This document shows, piece by piece, positions 1-12,802 of a stretch of DNA of 64,000 nucleotides. The DNA comes from Lithospermum erythrorhizon (Eukaryota > Streptophyta > Magnoliopsida > Boraginales > Boraginaceae), in contig JADFUC010001652.1 in the NCBI GenBank assembly GCA_019722365.1, positions 1 to 64,000 of the forward strand, written 5' to 3'. The notes below the pieces were generated by a model. The model ran no database searches. It was given only the letters and a program-made list of their open reading frames with translations, and had not been told where the DNA came from. Positions within the stretch are counted from its first letter, which is position 1. Every line of letters starts with the position of its first letter. A program made the position numbers and the translations under genes.

Positions 1-288
1 CCTAGTTACGTATTGCTAGCAACTATTAGCATCCATTCATAGTGCCATAGATATATTAGACGATCAAAAGGCAATATTAATATTGTCGGCCAAAAGACCG
101 ATTCCACTCTTCTATGAAATATTTGCGTCCCTAAAGGTTGCACCTATATACTACGTCTAGGGCTTGATCGGTAAGGGGTCCATGCCTCCATCTTTCAAGG
201 GGTCAAATTATACGATTATCCATGTTACAAAAAGCTACAAAAAGCATAAACCATTTTTTACATAATATACGACCATTTGAATATAATA

Positions 289-460
289 CTCTTTCCATCA
301 ATAATTTTTATAGTTACATTTTTACTTTTTAGAAATTCCTAAATTAAATCTCATCTGTGAGATGTGACGAAGGAGAATAATTTAAATACAAGCCACAAAT
401 TTAAATTTTCTTAAATCGTATCCAAAACTAAATAGTCATGAGAATTAAGGATGGAGGGAG
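289..460. mobile_element. Stowaway-type MITE
   Basis: A short AT-rich element bounded by CTCTTTCCATC at the left and its near inverse GATGGAGGGAG at the right, with TA on both outer sides (287-288 and 461-462). CTCCCTCC-type termini with a TA target duplication are the signature of Stowaway MITEs of the Tc1/mariner superfamily. It has no coding capacity. Confidence 0.75.
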
Positions 461-519
461 TATTCGTTTTCACAAATATTACTACTAGAATAGGCCAGGG
501 GTCATAACTCATAAGTCAA

Positions 520-648
520 GGAAAGGATGGCTCAACTGGTTATCAATTGATCTTGATGAACTAAGGCACATTCCGTAATTAATTATTTCGTGATATTTCA
601 TTACAGGGACCTCGATGAGCCGTTAGTGTAACGATTTCACATTTTTTT
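520..648 (+). repeat. SINE-like repeat, copy 1
   Basis: Begins with a tRNA-like A-box stretch (GGATGGCTCAACTGG near 525) and ends with GTTAGTGTAACGATTTCACA followed by a T run. The same head and tail organisation recurs at 5440-5560, which suggests one tRNA-derived SINE family. A clear B box and target duplications were not found, so this is a weak call. Confidence 0.3.
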
Positions 649-673
649 CATTTGTAATTAAACGTGATAAATA

Positions 674-853
674 CTCTCTCCATCCCTACAAGATATTCTC
701 ATTTGTTATGGCACAAACTTTTAAGAGAAATTCAAACACATTTCACATATCCAAATTTTCCTCCACTTTAACTTTCTATTTTTGGTAAAATGGGAACATA
801 ATTTGAGATTTTTAAAATAGGAAAATGGGAACAACAAAAAGGAATGGAGGAAG
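674..853. mobile_element. Stowaway-type MITE
   Basis: Terminal inverted repeats CTCTCTCCATCCCTA (left) and GGAATGGAGGAAG (right), flanked by TA at 672-673 and 854-855. This is the same MITE class as the element at 289-460 and lies 0.2 kb from it. Non-coding. Confidence 0.75.
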
Positions 854-1245
854 TATTTTATTAAACTATGGTAGTATAATTAAGGATAATTAGCCGGTTG
901 CCCCCTGAACTATCGATTAATTTTTCGCCTAGGTCTCGAACTACGCGTTTTCCCCGGTACGGTTCGGGCCGTAAATGAACCTGCTCGATTCGATTCGGGA
1001 TATTCGACTTGAAATAGTTTGGCTCGAGGCTCGGCTCGGAAGTTCAAACGTAGAGTTGAACATTTATTTTCGGTATTCGTCGAACCGAACCGAACGGTGC
1101 GAAATTATTCGGCTATGTTCAACTATTTGGATTAAATATATGGACCAAAGCGTCCATTACTTCCTTCCTCCCCCAGCCCCTAACCCCTTTAGTCCATTTT
1201 GCATTCATTGCCCATATCCCACCCCCTCCCCCCAAAAAACAAATC

Positions 1246-1530
1246 GATCAATGAACTTTAATTGTTATATTCGCACCGATCAAATCATAATTAAACTCTC
1301 AAGTATCGTGTTAATAACTTAAACTCACCTAGTATATCTATGTATTGAATCAGGGTATGTTTAATAGATTGGTAGGGATTGATCAATAGCCATGAATGGA
1401 CTTAATCGTATTATGCATGAATGTGAGCTTAATGTTAATATTGATCAAAACGAAGTTTTGATTTTATTGCACATAATGATTGCTATATCGCTTTTATTGT
1501 TTCATTTTTTATCTAGCATTCATTTGAGGG
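1246..1530 (+). repeat. Dispersed direct repeat, copy 1
   Basis: A segment of about 285 bp starting GATCAATGAACT and ending near ATTCATTTGAGG, repeated in the same orientation at 2449-2723. Shared landmarks in order are ATCAAATCATAATTAAACT, AAACTCACCTAGTATATC, CTTAATCGTATTA and TTGCACATAATGATTG. It could be a diverged LTR or a retroelement fragment. The 0.9 kb between the copies includes a GC-richer stretch (about 1865-2060) in which no domain was recognised. Confidence 0.6.
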
Positions 1531-2448
1531 TGTTAATACTACTTTTAGCCTGGCTCAAAGATTTTTTTATAAATTGCTAAAGTAGTATTACCCAGTAAAC
1601 TTGAATTAAAGTTTCAGATAAGCTCTAAAAGCTGCCAATCCACCTCTTAGTCCTTGTTCACTCTATCTAAGGACGCTATATAAGCTAACAATATCTACTT
1701 AACAAGGAGTTCAACGAGATTCACTTCATATCTACTCAATGTAAAGGAGTTATAAATGTTCTTAAATTGTAATCCTATTGTATCTCATTGAGGAGCATTT
1801 AAATTGGGATAAACAACAATCTCTATTCTATGTTAGACGTCCCCATTGCTTAGGGATTTGTTCTTCTTCTGCTACTCGTGAGGCTCATGTCCGAAAGCGC
1901 CGCGAGGCTTACCTGCTGCACCCGAGGAGATCGGCTCGTGAATGCCGAGGCTGCTGCCTCAAACAATGTGACATGGTGCTTCGAGGGTAAAGGAGTTGCA
2001 TCTCGACTTGAAAGGAGGAAACTCGCGATTCCTCGGGGTTCTTTCGTGTACTAAGATTTGAAATCCCGGGTCATGGGGTTTGCCCCAAGAAGGAGCTAAG
2101 GGTCAGAATTGGTTCGAGTTTCTCACCAATATTTCCAAAGAAGACCATCTAAAGGAATTCTAGAGAAAGCCTAAGGCAGTTCGGTCGAAGATGTAGATTA
2201 AATGTAAATCCTGGGCATACTTCCTTGCTCCAGCTCAGATCTCTATCCCTACTTTTGTTTTCTACCTATATTGATATATTTCTAGAATCGTTTAGATTCG
2301 ATTTATGCTGCTTTTATCCTGCTTAATTGAATATGTAGGCATATAATTGAATTAATTTGTAGTATTGATAGAACAAGTTTAATCGAGCTAAAATTGAATA
2401 TCCTATATCGATCGTAATTTAATATTCATTATTAGATAGTTTACTCTT

Positions 2449-2723
2449 GATCAATGAACTCAATTATATTCCTCGCACCTATCAAATCATAATTAAACTT
2501 TCTATCAAGAATGTCTTAAACTCACCTAGTATATCTCAGGTTTTGAATCGCGGATATGTTATATATATTACTAGGATCGACACAGCCATGAATGAACTTA
2601 ATCGTATTACGCATGAAACGAGCTTAATGTTACTGCCGATCAATATGAGTTTTGGGCTTATTGCACATAATGATTGTTAGATCGCTTTTAATTATTTTAT
2701 CTAATCTAGGATTCATTTGAGGA
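2449..2723 (+). repeat. Dispersed direct repeat, copy 2
   Basis: Second copy of the repeat at 1246-1530, diverged by substitutions and small indels. No TG...CA ends or target duplications were found at either copy, so an LTR identity is unproven. Confidence 0.6.
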
Positions 2724-5700
2724 GTTTCAAAAATTTTGGTATATGGTTAATTGTGTTATATTTGGAGGCTGATTCACTAGGCCGCTTGAATCTCACCTCA
2801 CCCCCAAATTATCATGGTGGTAATCTCACAATCCACCCCCTCCCCCGCCAGGCAAATTCCTCACCCTCACCTTTCCCTCCCTCCAAATTTCACCCAACTC
2901 TTTATCCTTGTTATATTATTTTTCCAGAAAATCAACAACCATGGATTTATAAAGGTTTGTTTGATGATGCATGTATGGTTTATATTCAAATTTGATTTGT
3001 GTTTGTTCAATTTGATGTTGTTTTGGTTCAATTATTTTTTGATTTTAAGATTTGAGTTAGTATATCAATTATGTTTTGATTTTGGAATTTTAATTTGATA
3101 TTTTTTTGGTTTAATTGTTTCAATTTGTTGTATTTTTGGTTTAATTATTTGTTAATTTTGGCATTCGGATAGAGCTTTGAACCGTTTCCATCTATTTCTA
3201 ATGTAACCTGAATCGAACCTTACCCTTGATTTTACTGCATCGAAAGGCAGCTTTGTCTTTCGATATTCAAGTATTTCGAAATGACCGAACCTTAGGTTCG
3301 AACTAATGAAATGTAGCTCGAATTTTGATATTCTGCTCGATTCGGCCAAGCATGCCCCCAAGCATTAGTCACCGTACTATTGTTCTTTTCGCATGGTCTA
3401 AATCCTATAAATGACTATAATGTCCCCCTATTCTAAAGTGTAAATGATAAGAAGTTTCACTATGCCATTATTTTACTCTCTAAATTTAATACTATTCTAG
3501 CCAGATATATTGTTTACTTTACCCTTAACACTAAATTAAAGTATAGGGACACATTTAAAATATTTTATACTAGAATAAAAAACCCCCACCCCTTTCTTTT
3601 TTAATTACTCCACCTCTATAGCCTTCCACTCTTCACCCCTCCCCTAAACTTCCACCAACATCCATCCTCCATCTCCTCCCTCAGAAACTACTCCCACACC
3701 ATCGGCCCCCACTCCTAACCAGCCACCCTTCGCCCCATGAATAGTTCGAGTACGTAAAATGTTGAATCCCAATGCAATGTGATTGTAACAATATGGAAGC
3801 CTGATTCCTAATTGGTACTCATGTGCAATGTATCATCCACTTTTAATATTTGATTTGGACTTTCTTAATTAATTATTGAGTCAATAACATAAGTAACATA
3901 ATGAGGTCTAAATGTCAATTTGTGATGAAGGATTCCTTCTACAACTAATGCTGTCCTCGATTTCATTCTATGGGATGTGATGGGACGCATTTTTATTAGA
4001 AGGAGGAAGGGTGGTGGATGTCATGGGACGTAAGGTGTGGAGATTGGGAAGCGGTCAATGGGGAAGTGGCGGTGGTGGGGGTAGAAGTGGAGTTGTGGCA
4101 CAAAATTAAAAATTATATATAATTTTTAATTATTACAAAAAGAGGAATCGTAGAAGTTTAAAATATACTCTACCTCACAAATCTAATAATTATGTAGTTT
4201 CTTTTTTATCCTTATTTTCATGAAAAAAACGGATTTAGAACTATGTTAAAAAGAAAATGTAAGACAGTTAATCACATTAAAAAGAATACATAATTCAAGA
4301 ATATAACTGAAAAATAAAAAGTGATAGTTCTACTAGCTATAATTAACTAAAGAAAGTTTAGGTTTCAGTTGATTGAAGAGCTAGGATTGATTGCAAGTCT
4401 GAAGAAGGGTCATAGACCAGGGAAAGCATAGCATCTATTCTGCTTCTCACTTTCTCATTTCTCCATAAGAATATCATTGGCCACTGCTCTTGGACATGAC
4501 GTAAAGCAATTAAACAATCTGCCCTTTCTTCAAATTTACTCCCAAAGTTGGAATGGAGTTGTGAACGAAGGTAATAAGGGTGGATAATTGATTAAAAAAA
4601 ATTATATTTATATTATTTGGATCATTCTAGTTTATAACTCCATACAGATTTAATTCCATAATATATACGCATTAAAAATATATTATCTATATACACATTG
4701 AAAATGACTAAATCACTACTTCAACCAATTGAATTTCTTCGTAAGCTTGACAAGATATTATTTCTAATCAATTAAGGTATTGGGATTAAATTTTATCTCA
4801 AAAAATATATATATAGAGTCATAAGTAGCAGAATATATTCTTATCCCATGAAGATTATATGATTTAAAAAAATTAAAATATTATTGATAGATGTAATTTA
4901 ATTCAAATGATCATCATGATAATATTAAAATATATTCAAATGTTAATGTCTGATATATTTTGTTCAAAAACTTATACAAGAAACATAGAAATAATTACTA
5001 CTCAAATTTTAAATTTAACAATTTTTATAAATAAAATATATTACTCCGTGTTATATTTTTGTCCATCACGTCCCTCATGCCCCAACCCTGTTATCATTGA
5101 TTTTGTTCTGTTCACGACTGATTCGCTTACTATATATCACCTCAGCTATTAAGTGTATAGGATTTCTAACACAAAATCAAATCATAGACCTATATACTAA
5201 TCGAAATACTAATAAATTCTGTAGTTCTTAATGTCTCAACTTTTCACCTGCAAATCAGTACTTTCTTACTGCCATAATACTGCTGCTTAATTGAATTACG
5301 GAATACGGAGCTATATACAATGATACCGAACAAGTTTCATCCGGGTTACTATACCATGAGTCATGACCTGCTTGATTGTAAATCCAAGTTAAAATTGGAA
5401 CTTCACTTGTACGAAATCGAGATTGAAATAAAATTGTTTGAGGTATAGTTCAGTTGGTAAAAAAATTAGAGTGCTATGGTTCTTATTAATTTTTACATGA
5501 TATCTCAAAATATAAATCCAATCTGCAGGGTCGTTAATGTGATAATTTCACAATTTTTTAAAATTGAAATAAAATCAAAAACCAATTCTAAATAGGGAAA
5601 CAGTTTGTGAGAATCTAGGCAACCCATACTTTTCAATTCTACTTAGTTATTGGCTTATTGATGTACTTTTTTTTTTTGTAGTAGTATATTTCAATTCATC

Positions 5701-7378
5701 CTTATATATACGGAGTATTTTATACCGTGACAGGAGAAAAAGAATTAGGGAAAATTGATAGATTTGACATTTTTCATCAACAAGATAGATTTGACATTTA
5801 TGCCTGATGATCACATTAGAAGATCGAGAGTAGTATAATACTTGAATGTCTATTTGATAGATTGAGTTGTGAATACTTGCTTGTAGGAATACTTGTCATG
5901 CTCAAAGAATGTTGGCGGAGTATTATTACCTATCATACATAAAAGGAAAGGGCGAAGGGATGCAATTAGTATTAAGTTAACTATCAGAAAAAGGGAAGGA
6001 AATTAAAAATAAATTTATGTAGTAAAGTACTCCTTCCATCCCAATTTGTTAGGGAGTACTATTACTACTATTTTTATATATCCTCAATCGTATTTGTAGA
6101 AAATACTTCTTACGAGTTATGATTGTTTGAAATAAAATATATTTCCTCCGTTTCATATTGCATTTTATTTATTCAAGAAAAATTTAAATTATTCATAATA
6201 AACTTAATTCCTTTATAGTGAATGGTTATATATGTTCCCTTATGAGACAATATTCATAATGTGCTTTTTCCAAAGCCTAAATTGTTATTTTTCTACATGA
6301 TTTTCAAACTTATTTGAATTTACCTTTGAATTAAAAATTTAAAACTTGATAAGATCAGGGAAGTAACTTTTATTTTCCTATTATGCATTATCTAATAAGC
6401 CAGCTGTTTGACGTTCCATGCACTCGGATGTAGGAAAATGTGAAGGAAAAACATGCCCTATACAAGGAATGAATAGTCATTCATCTCCAAACCCTATGGT
6501 TGTGTGAATAATTAATGAGACAAAACTTACGGATAAAGTTTGCCCCTTCAAGAGGACATATTTCTATCAGTAATAAGCCATCTTTTCATTTCTCATTACC
6601 TCTTTTATGGAGAAACAACTAGGCTTGCTACATATATAATAATGTCTCATGAAAGTTCGGCTAAATGTGAAAATTGGTGGCAATACTTATTTCTGAAACA
6701 GCAACAAGGGGAGGAAAAGGAAAGTAAAGGTAAATAGACGATTTAAAGAGACAATATAGCAAGGAATAATAAATTAGTGGACAAATAGCTCTCGGCCAGT
6801 ATTTTGCAGTACACACTAACATGAAGTAGTGATTCCGTGTCCCAAGAACCAAACCTTTTCATCAGGCAATGACTTAATATGTTAGCTCTCACTCAAAGAA
6901 ATTATTGAAATTATTAAAATACTTTTTCCAATTCACAAGCATATAATAGTATATCACACTATGAAGCCCATATAGACATTTCACGTATAGAGCAATGGAA
7001 ACTTAGGCTATTGATTGAGATGGCTAGCTAATAGTGCAAGTTGAAAGTAATTTATGATTTTGCCAAATGATTTTTGGTCCAAGAAAGGAGGATTTATTGT
7101 GGCTACCACTGTGAGTTGCAGTTTCGTGAGAATCTAGAACTAGATATTATACTTATACTACATACTAGTTTAGTTGCACCCGTCAAACAATCTTAAGATT
7201 TCATGACTTGTTCAATAGTTAAATTTTAATTCGATTTATAATTATTAAGGGTTTGCTCCTCGCTCTAACATCACATGTGTAAGAATAATTCGCTAACTTC
7301 AGAAATATCGAGCATGCCGATCACCTGCATCATACTTCGATCATCGCACCTGGAGGCGACCAACCTTGACCAACGCTG
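2724..7378. other. Non-coding, AT-rich intergenic DNA
   Basis: No gene is supported here. Short open frames on both strands lack codon bias, domains and splice context. A patch at about 3160-3350 rich in TTCGA and CCGAAC words resembles the subterminal sequence of a DNA transposon, but no paired ends were found. The only structured item is the SINE-like repeat at 5440-5560. A fragment around 6028-6060 resembles one end of a Stowaway MITE without a partner. Confidence 0.6.
5440..5560 (+). repeat. SINE-like repeat, copy 2
   Basis: Starts with the A-box-like ATAGTTCAGTTGGTAAA and ends GTTAATGTGATAATTTCACA plus a T run, matching the tail of the repeat at 520-648. No B box is evident. Weak call. 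Confidence 0.3.
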
Positions 7379-7588
7379 ACGGCCCACATAAAAATTCACA
7401 ACGATTCAAGAGTATTTGCACTCATACCGAGTACGATATGTTATTCCTGTAGATACAAATATACAAAATTTCTCAAAGTTATATATTTGTAATCATTTTG
7501 TTCAAAAATTTAATTATGGGGAGACATTTGTACATAAATGTATTAGAAAACTTTAAAATAAATTTAAAAAAAGTTAGCAATCAGAAAT
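7379..7588 (+). repeat. Direct repeat pair, copy 1
   Basis: A segment of about 210 bp running from CGGCCCACAT through CATACCGAGTAC, TTTGTAATCATTTT and ACTTTAAAATAAATT to AAAAAGTTAGCA. The same landmarks recur in the same order and orientation at 7942-8177. The origin is unknown, and no coding potential or terminal motif was identified. Confidence 0.6.
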
Positions 7589-7941
7589 GTAAGTTAAGAC
7601 CCTAAAGAGCAATCGGTGATTGGCATGAAGGAAGAATTTCATATTTATTTCGTACATCAAATGTTAAATAAATTACTTAAACGAAACGGGGTTAAATCGT
7701 ATTTGACATTTAATCCTTAAATTCAATAATGAATAGAATACGAGGAGTGAAGGAAACAAAAAGAGCTGAACGGTAACTAATTGAATTAAATCATATAAGT
7801 TGAAGTTGTGCGAATGGCATCAGTTTTTCGCTTACAACATCAATGCTGTGCTAACTTAGTAAAATGTTGATCGTGTTGATTATTGGAGTTGGTCGGGCCG
7901 ATCGGGTTCTTGACCATTATCGATCAGAGGTGACCGATAGG

Positions 7942-8177
7942 GATCGGCCCACATGCTAAAAATTCATAAATGTATTTTGAAATACATTTCGTGTTTCATA
8001 CCGAGTACATATGTACTTTACATAAAACTATATAAATTTTCCAATGTTAGGAATATATTTGTAATCATTTTTGTTCATAAATTTAATTTAGAGTACATTT
8101 GAAGCATTTAATGTATTAAAAACTTTAAAATAAATTAAAGAAAAAAAAGTTAGCACCGTTAGCACCAGAAATCTGTT
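7942..8177 (+). repeat. Direct repeat pair, copy 2
   Basis: Second, diverged copy of the 7379-7588 repeat, about 0.56 kb downstream. After it, to 9112, nothing gene-like was seen. A stretch near 8484-8660 resembles an old MITE but lacks matching ends. Confidence 0.6.
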
Positions 8178-9112
8178 AGCACTGGTGAAGAGCCCCATAA
8201 TCGTAGTATAGGGCGATCTAGAAAGTTGGGGTTTATAATAAAAATTTAAATATATTTTCAATACACTTCGAATGTGCACCTTTCAACGCGCAGCATAACA
8301 TTCTCAAACAAATTTTTTAGCGACCACACGTAGATTTACGCTGATATTCTCCTTTATTACGACTATAAATTTTGAAGACCATCACATAATTAAGAGTATG
8401 CAGTATAGTAATTAATGAGTCCATATGTACAATGAGAATGTCTTGTAAATTCTCTTACAAATTGAAAGTTGAAAAAAAGTTACTCCCTTCATCTCAAATT
8501 ATTTGGTGAATTTATTTTTACACAAAATTTTAGAAAAATTCAAATTCATTTCATATTACTCTATTTTTTCTCTATAAATTTGAATTAAAGTGAAACCAAT
8601 TTTAGGATTTCCATTTTATAAAAAATGAACATACAATTTGGGATTTAAGTAAGTACTTTTTAATCTAGACAATTTAAAACTAAAAACACCTAAAATTACC
8701 TCCTTCTAATAAAGATATAATAATCATTTCACTCTAATTCAATGAGATCATCTCGACTAATCTTCCACGTTTATATGCCTAATTTTACTCTAAACATATT
8801 CTACTTTCTTTGTAACACTTGCTCTAACTGTCTTTAGTAAGTATAATCACTAATGACAATACTGCAACACTTATACCATTTTTAGTGAATAATCCGCAAC
8901 AGTATAATGAAACTAAATTGACAATTACTTTCATATCCAAGGTAATAATGCAACAAATTTTAGAAAAAATACGAAATGTTTGTTGCAAGGTAGACCCCCC
9001 CCCTATGATGAAAATGCAACATACGTTCTCTAAAGAAGATGTTTCTTGTGGGGTTAGTCCGTGACCCCTAACATTCCCATTCTTATTGTAATATGTAATT
9101 TATAATTGGATT

Positions 9113-9620
9113 AATGACATGTTCGATGATATATGTTTCAAAACGTTCATCATTCGATCATATATATTTTAAAATGACTCATTCGATTACATATGTTTTA
9201 AAAAGTATCACACTTGATCATTCCATCAAAATAGATGTTAAGTTTGACTTTTTAGGACTAATTGATTAGAGTAAAACTGTCCAACACTCATTTGTAAGAT
9301 AATTTTTTAATTTTAATAAATTTTGGGAAAAAATATTTATCGCATCCAAATATTAATCTCATCCAAATATTTTATTGAAATTAATAATCCCATCCAAATA
9401 TTTGGCTAAATTTTTTAATATAATTGAAAAATTATCTCAAAACGAGTGTTGGACAATTTTACCCCTATCAATTTGCCCTAAAAAGTCAAACTTAACTTCC
9501 ATTTTGACGGAATGATCAAGTGAGACAGTTTTTGAAGCATGTATGATTGAATGAGTCATTTTGAAACATGTGTCATCGAATAGTAAATGTGGTAAAATAT
9601 ATATGATCGAACGCGACATT
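9113..9620. mobile_element. Foldback MITE with long inverted arms
   Basis: Two inverted arms of about 200 bp (9113-9310 and 9420-9620) flank a spacer of about 110 bp that itself repeats CATCCAAATATT three times. Paired landmarks include ACTTGATCATTCC, AAGTTTGACTTTTTAGG and TGTCCAACACTC in the left arm, each present inverted in the right arm. The structure is that of a non-autonomous foldback transposon. The target duplication was not resolved and there is no coding capacity. Confidence 0.75.
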
Positions 9621-9925
9621 AGCCTTTTATAATTTGTATCGTCAATTAAAAAATAACTCTGCTAATCATTCATGTTATCATGCATTCATGTCTATATTTA
9701 TCAAATATTGATGAGACATTTAAAAATACTCAATCCCTCTTGAAAAATGTAATTATTTATAAAAAAATTCTTTTTATTTTTAGTTGATCACTTACTTTTG
9801 TATATAATTCTTTAGATTTTCTTTTATTAAATTATTTCACTTTATCGTATGATTTCGTCCTATTTTCATTGTTTAGTAAGCTAGTTTTTCGTTAAAAATT
9901 GCAATTTTTTAATTTTTTTATTATA

Positions 9926-10763
9926 CTAGAAAAGGAGATATGCAATGCACGACATGCAATCCATTTCTTAAATCTTTGATACATTTTTTATTTTAATTCA
10001 AAATCATTCTAAAACAGTGTAAAAAACTTACACTCATTCGATTTTTTTTAATTAATATTTTTATTTTTTGAAGGGATACTTTGATAACGAATAACTCTTT
10101 AAATATAATATAAAATATTACAATAAAATACCATGTCCATAAAGAGGATATTACACCAAACTGAGATGTCGAAGACATACAAATATTCTTTTAACAATTC
10201 AATTTCCTCTTACTAAATATATTGATGAATTGATCATCAATATAATATCATCGAATTATTTACTTTTATATCGTTAAATTGGAATGATTTAACAGATATA
10301 ATTTAAATTTTTTTGGATCTCAATATATAAAATTGAGATCTGCTGTGAAATTTAAATAATAATAATAGTAATAATTCTACACACAAAGCTATTATGAGTA
10401 TTTAACTAATACATATAATAATAATAATAACAATAGTTCTATAATAATAATTCTATACAAAGCATATAATTATTTAACTAACACCCATTATAATAATAAT
10501 AATAGCGTTCTACATAAAATATATTATTAAATTACTAAAAATTAAAAATGACATATGATGAGAAAACCATATTGATGAAAGGAGTAATAAATTATTATTC
10601 TTGTGAATTAAATCATGAAAGTTATACATGCAAAATTAAGCAAAAATATTTGTGTTATTCAATGCATACATTTGAATCATTAAACATGCACTGAAGATAA
10701 ATAAACAAAGTTAATTAAAAAGTAGGATGCACGATAATTATAAAGTATATATATATATATGGA
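9926..10763 (-). mobile_element. Helitron-type element, 5' end uncertain
   Basis: The minus-strand 3' end is CTAG at 9926-9929, followed by T, with the GC-containing hairpin GCATGTCGTGC just inside it. Most of the body matches the Helitron at 21469-22430, including GGGATACTTTGAT, GATCATCAATAT and the (TAATAA)-rich tract. The 5' end was not found: similarity fades into an (AT)n run at about 10746-10760, and LTR-like sequence begins at about 10764. Confidence 0.6.
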
Positions 10764-12473
10764 CTCTGAGACCGGGTCTCGACTTGGATATGGTTCGAGC
10801 CGGGGAGCCTTAGCAATCTGTCGTATTGACTGATTCGGTCTCAAGCCGATCTCCTACCACTTTGTATTCTTAATTTGGACTCATCAGAAGTATCGCATTC
10901 TTAACTTTGAGCATCGGCCATGGGACTTCTGATTTAGTGCTTCACCTTTGTATGTGACTTTAGAGCTTCGATACAAGCTATTTGTTCGATGTACTTTTAG
11001 CCTCCTCGATATTTACACCTCGACCAGACAGACTTAACTTCAGTACCCATTGTGAGTGATGGGGTGAAGCAAGTCTTGAAGCAACTGGCTGCCATTTTTA
11101 CGCCATTTGCTGCCTGGGGCAATGTTGTCAGAAGTGATTTAAGTGACATATGACCCACGCGACTTAATGTAGATTGGGCCTCACTGGGACTTCAATGGTA
11201 TCTGGGCCTCACTTCTGACTTAGTGAGATTCGGGCCTCACTTCTCGACTTGATTTAAGCTTTGAAGCATTGCTACTTCTAGCTTTACTTCACAAATGCCT
11301 TAACAACTTGTTATAGTGACGATGATCAAGATGAATGTGGAGCTTTCCAATCTTGCTTCGATTTATTACCGATCAACTAGACAAGTGGTTTTGAAGAAGA
11401 TGCTTCCTCGGCTCTAGAATCCAAATTTATAGGACTAACGCCGTATTCCTATATCCGGGATTTGATGAATCAAACCTGAGATTTATCAGGTGTTCATCCA
11501 AGTTTTTGAATAATCAGGGGCTACGTAGCTTAATCCCCGAATATGTGAGTCGCTTCGAGAAACTTTCACGATTCTCATCGATTTTGTTCTAATTCTTGAA
11601 GAATTATTGCGTTTGTGCAATAATTCTTAATTTCAGCGCCTATTTTGGCCACTTGGAGGTGTTTTTCCTGTACCCACCACGTGGTGTTTTTTTGGCGCTT
11701 GTAGAAATTTCAGTGGGTTTTTCCATATTTTCTCAAGGGTTTTAAGTGTTGGGCGGTGGAATGTTGTACTTGCCGAAATTTTTATGAAAATTTCGTCAAA
11801 TGGGGTATTGCTTCGGTCTCAAATGTTTGTTCGATTACGGTTTAAAGATCGCGATCTTGGACCGGCTGAATTTCTTTGCGGCAAAGACTGACCGCTTCTG
11901 ATAATTTGGAATTACTTGGTAGCGAAGTAATAAAATAGACGCTTATTTTCATATAAAAGGTTCCAGATTCTCCGCCGCGTGTCAATATTCATATCGACTC
12001 CTGGAAGTTTGAGTTTGAGTTTGTATTCATTACTTTGAGCGCCGATAAACTGGCCACAACTCTCGTGATTCCCATTTTCAACCACATAACTTCGTGAGTC
12101 TTGATTTTGAACCCCGTAATTTGTAGATTCTTCATTTCAGCCAAGTGGCTTTCGAATGTTCCATATGGGCGATTTTAATAAATAAAATTAGGGTTTTCGA
12201 GCCCTACTTAATTTGACATTTATCGCATGTTGAATCCTTTATTTCGAAGTTCACTTAGGTAAAGACAATGTAGAAACTCCTTATTTTGACTCTGATTACT
12301 CCCAGGCTGATTTCTCCGGAAACCCTTGTTCTATGAGCCTGAGGGTTTGATTTGAATTCTCCTAGGCTTAATCAACCCTAATCGCCCACGTGACATTTTT
12401 AGTGGCTCTACCTTACAATTTGATTATCTGCCTTTAATCAATTTAATTATTTTTGGATAAATTTCTGTCTACA
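10764..12473 (-). repeat. LTR-like repeat, copy E
   Basis: Read on the minus strand it begins TGTAGACAGAAA at 12473 and shares the order of landmarks with copies A-D: an AATTAAATTGATTAA head, GATTAGGGTT, GGGTTTCC, GGGCTCGAAAACCCTAATTTT and a pyrimidine-rich core. Its 3' end is cut off next to the Helitron. It lies head to head with copy D, 330 bp away. This looks like a solo or truncated LTR; no protein domain is present. Confidence 0.6.
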
Positions 12474-12802
12474 AATACAACTATTATTTATACTTTTATA
12501 TATGTTAGTAATTGGTGATAGTGATTAGTAATAGTAATTTTCTTAACCAAAATAAAGTCAATTTAAGTCTTTCAAGATCCAGGAAATATCAATACGATGT
12601 CACATTTAATTATACACTCGTGAATGATTAGTTTTTAATCGTACTATGATTGTATCCTATGATGAAGCATTATAATCGTACTTTGATATAATCACAATAT
12701 TTTTAGATACGATAAGATCATTTCATTACACTCCGTATAAAATTGTATAGGAAGTAGTAAGTGATTAGTTTTTATTACTCTGTATAAGTTAGATTAAGTT
12801 AG

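Noticed and set aside
525..600. tRNA gene
   Set aside because: A-box-like start only; no cloverleaf, no T-loop and no discriminator end. Kept as a SINE-like repeat instead.
975..1322. 115-aa open frame on the plus strand
   Set aside because: Low-complexity composition, no domain, overlaps repeat copy 1, and no splice or promoter context.
8484..8660. Possible decayed Stowaway MITE
   Set aside because: CTCCCTTCATCTC at the left has no convincing inverted partner at the right.
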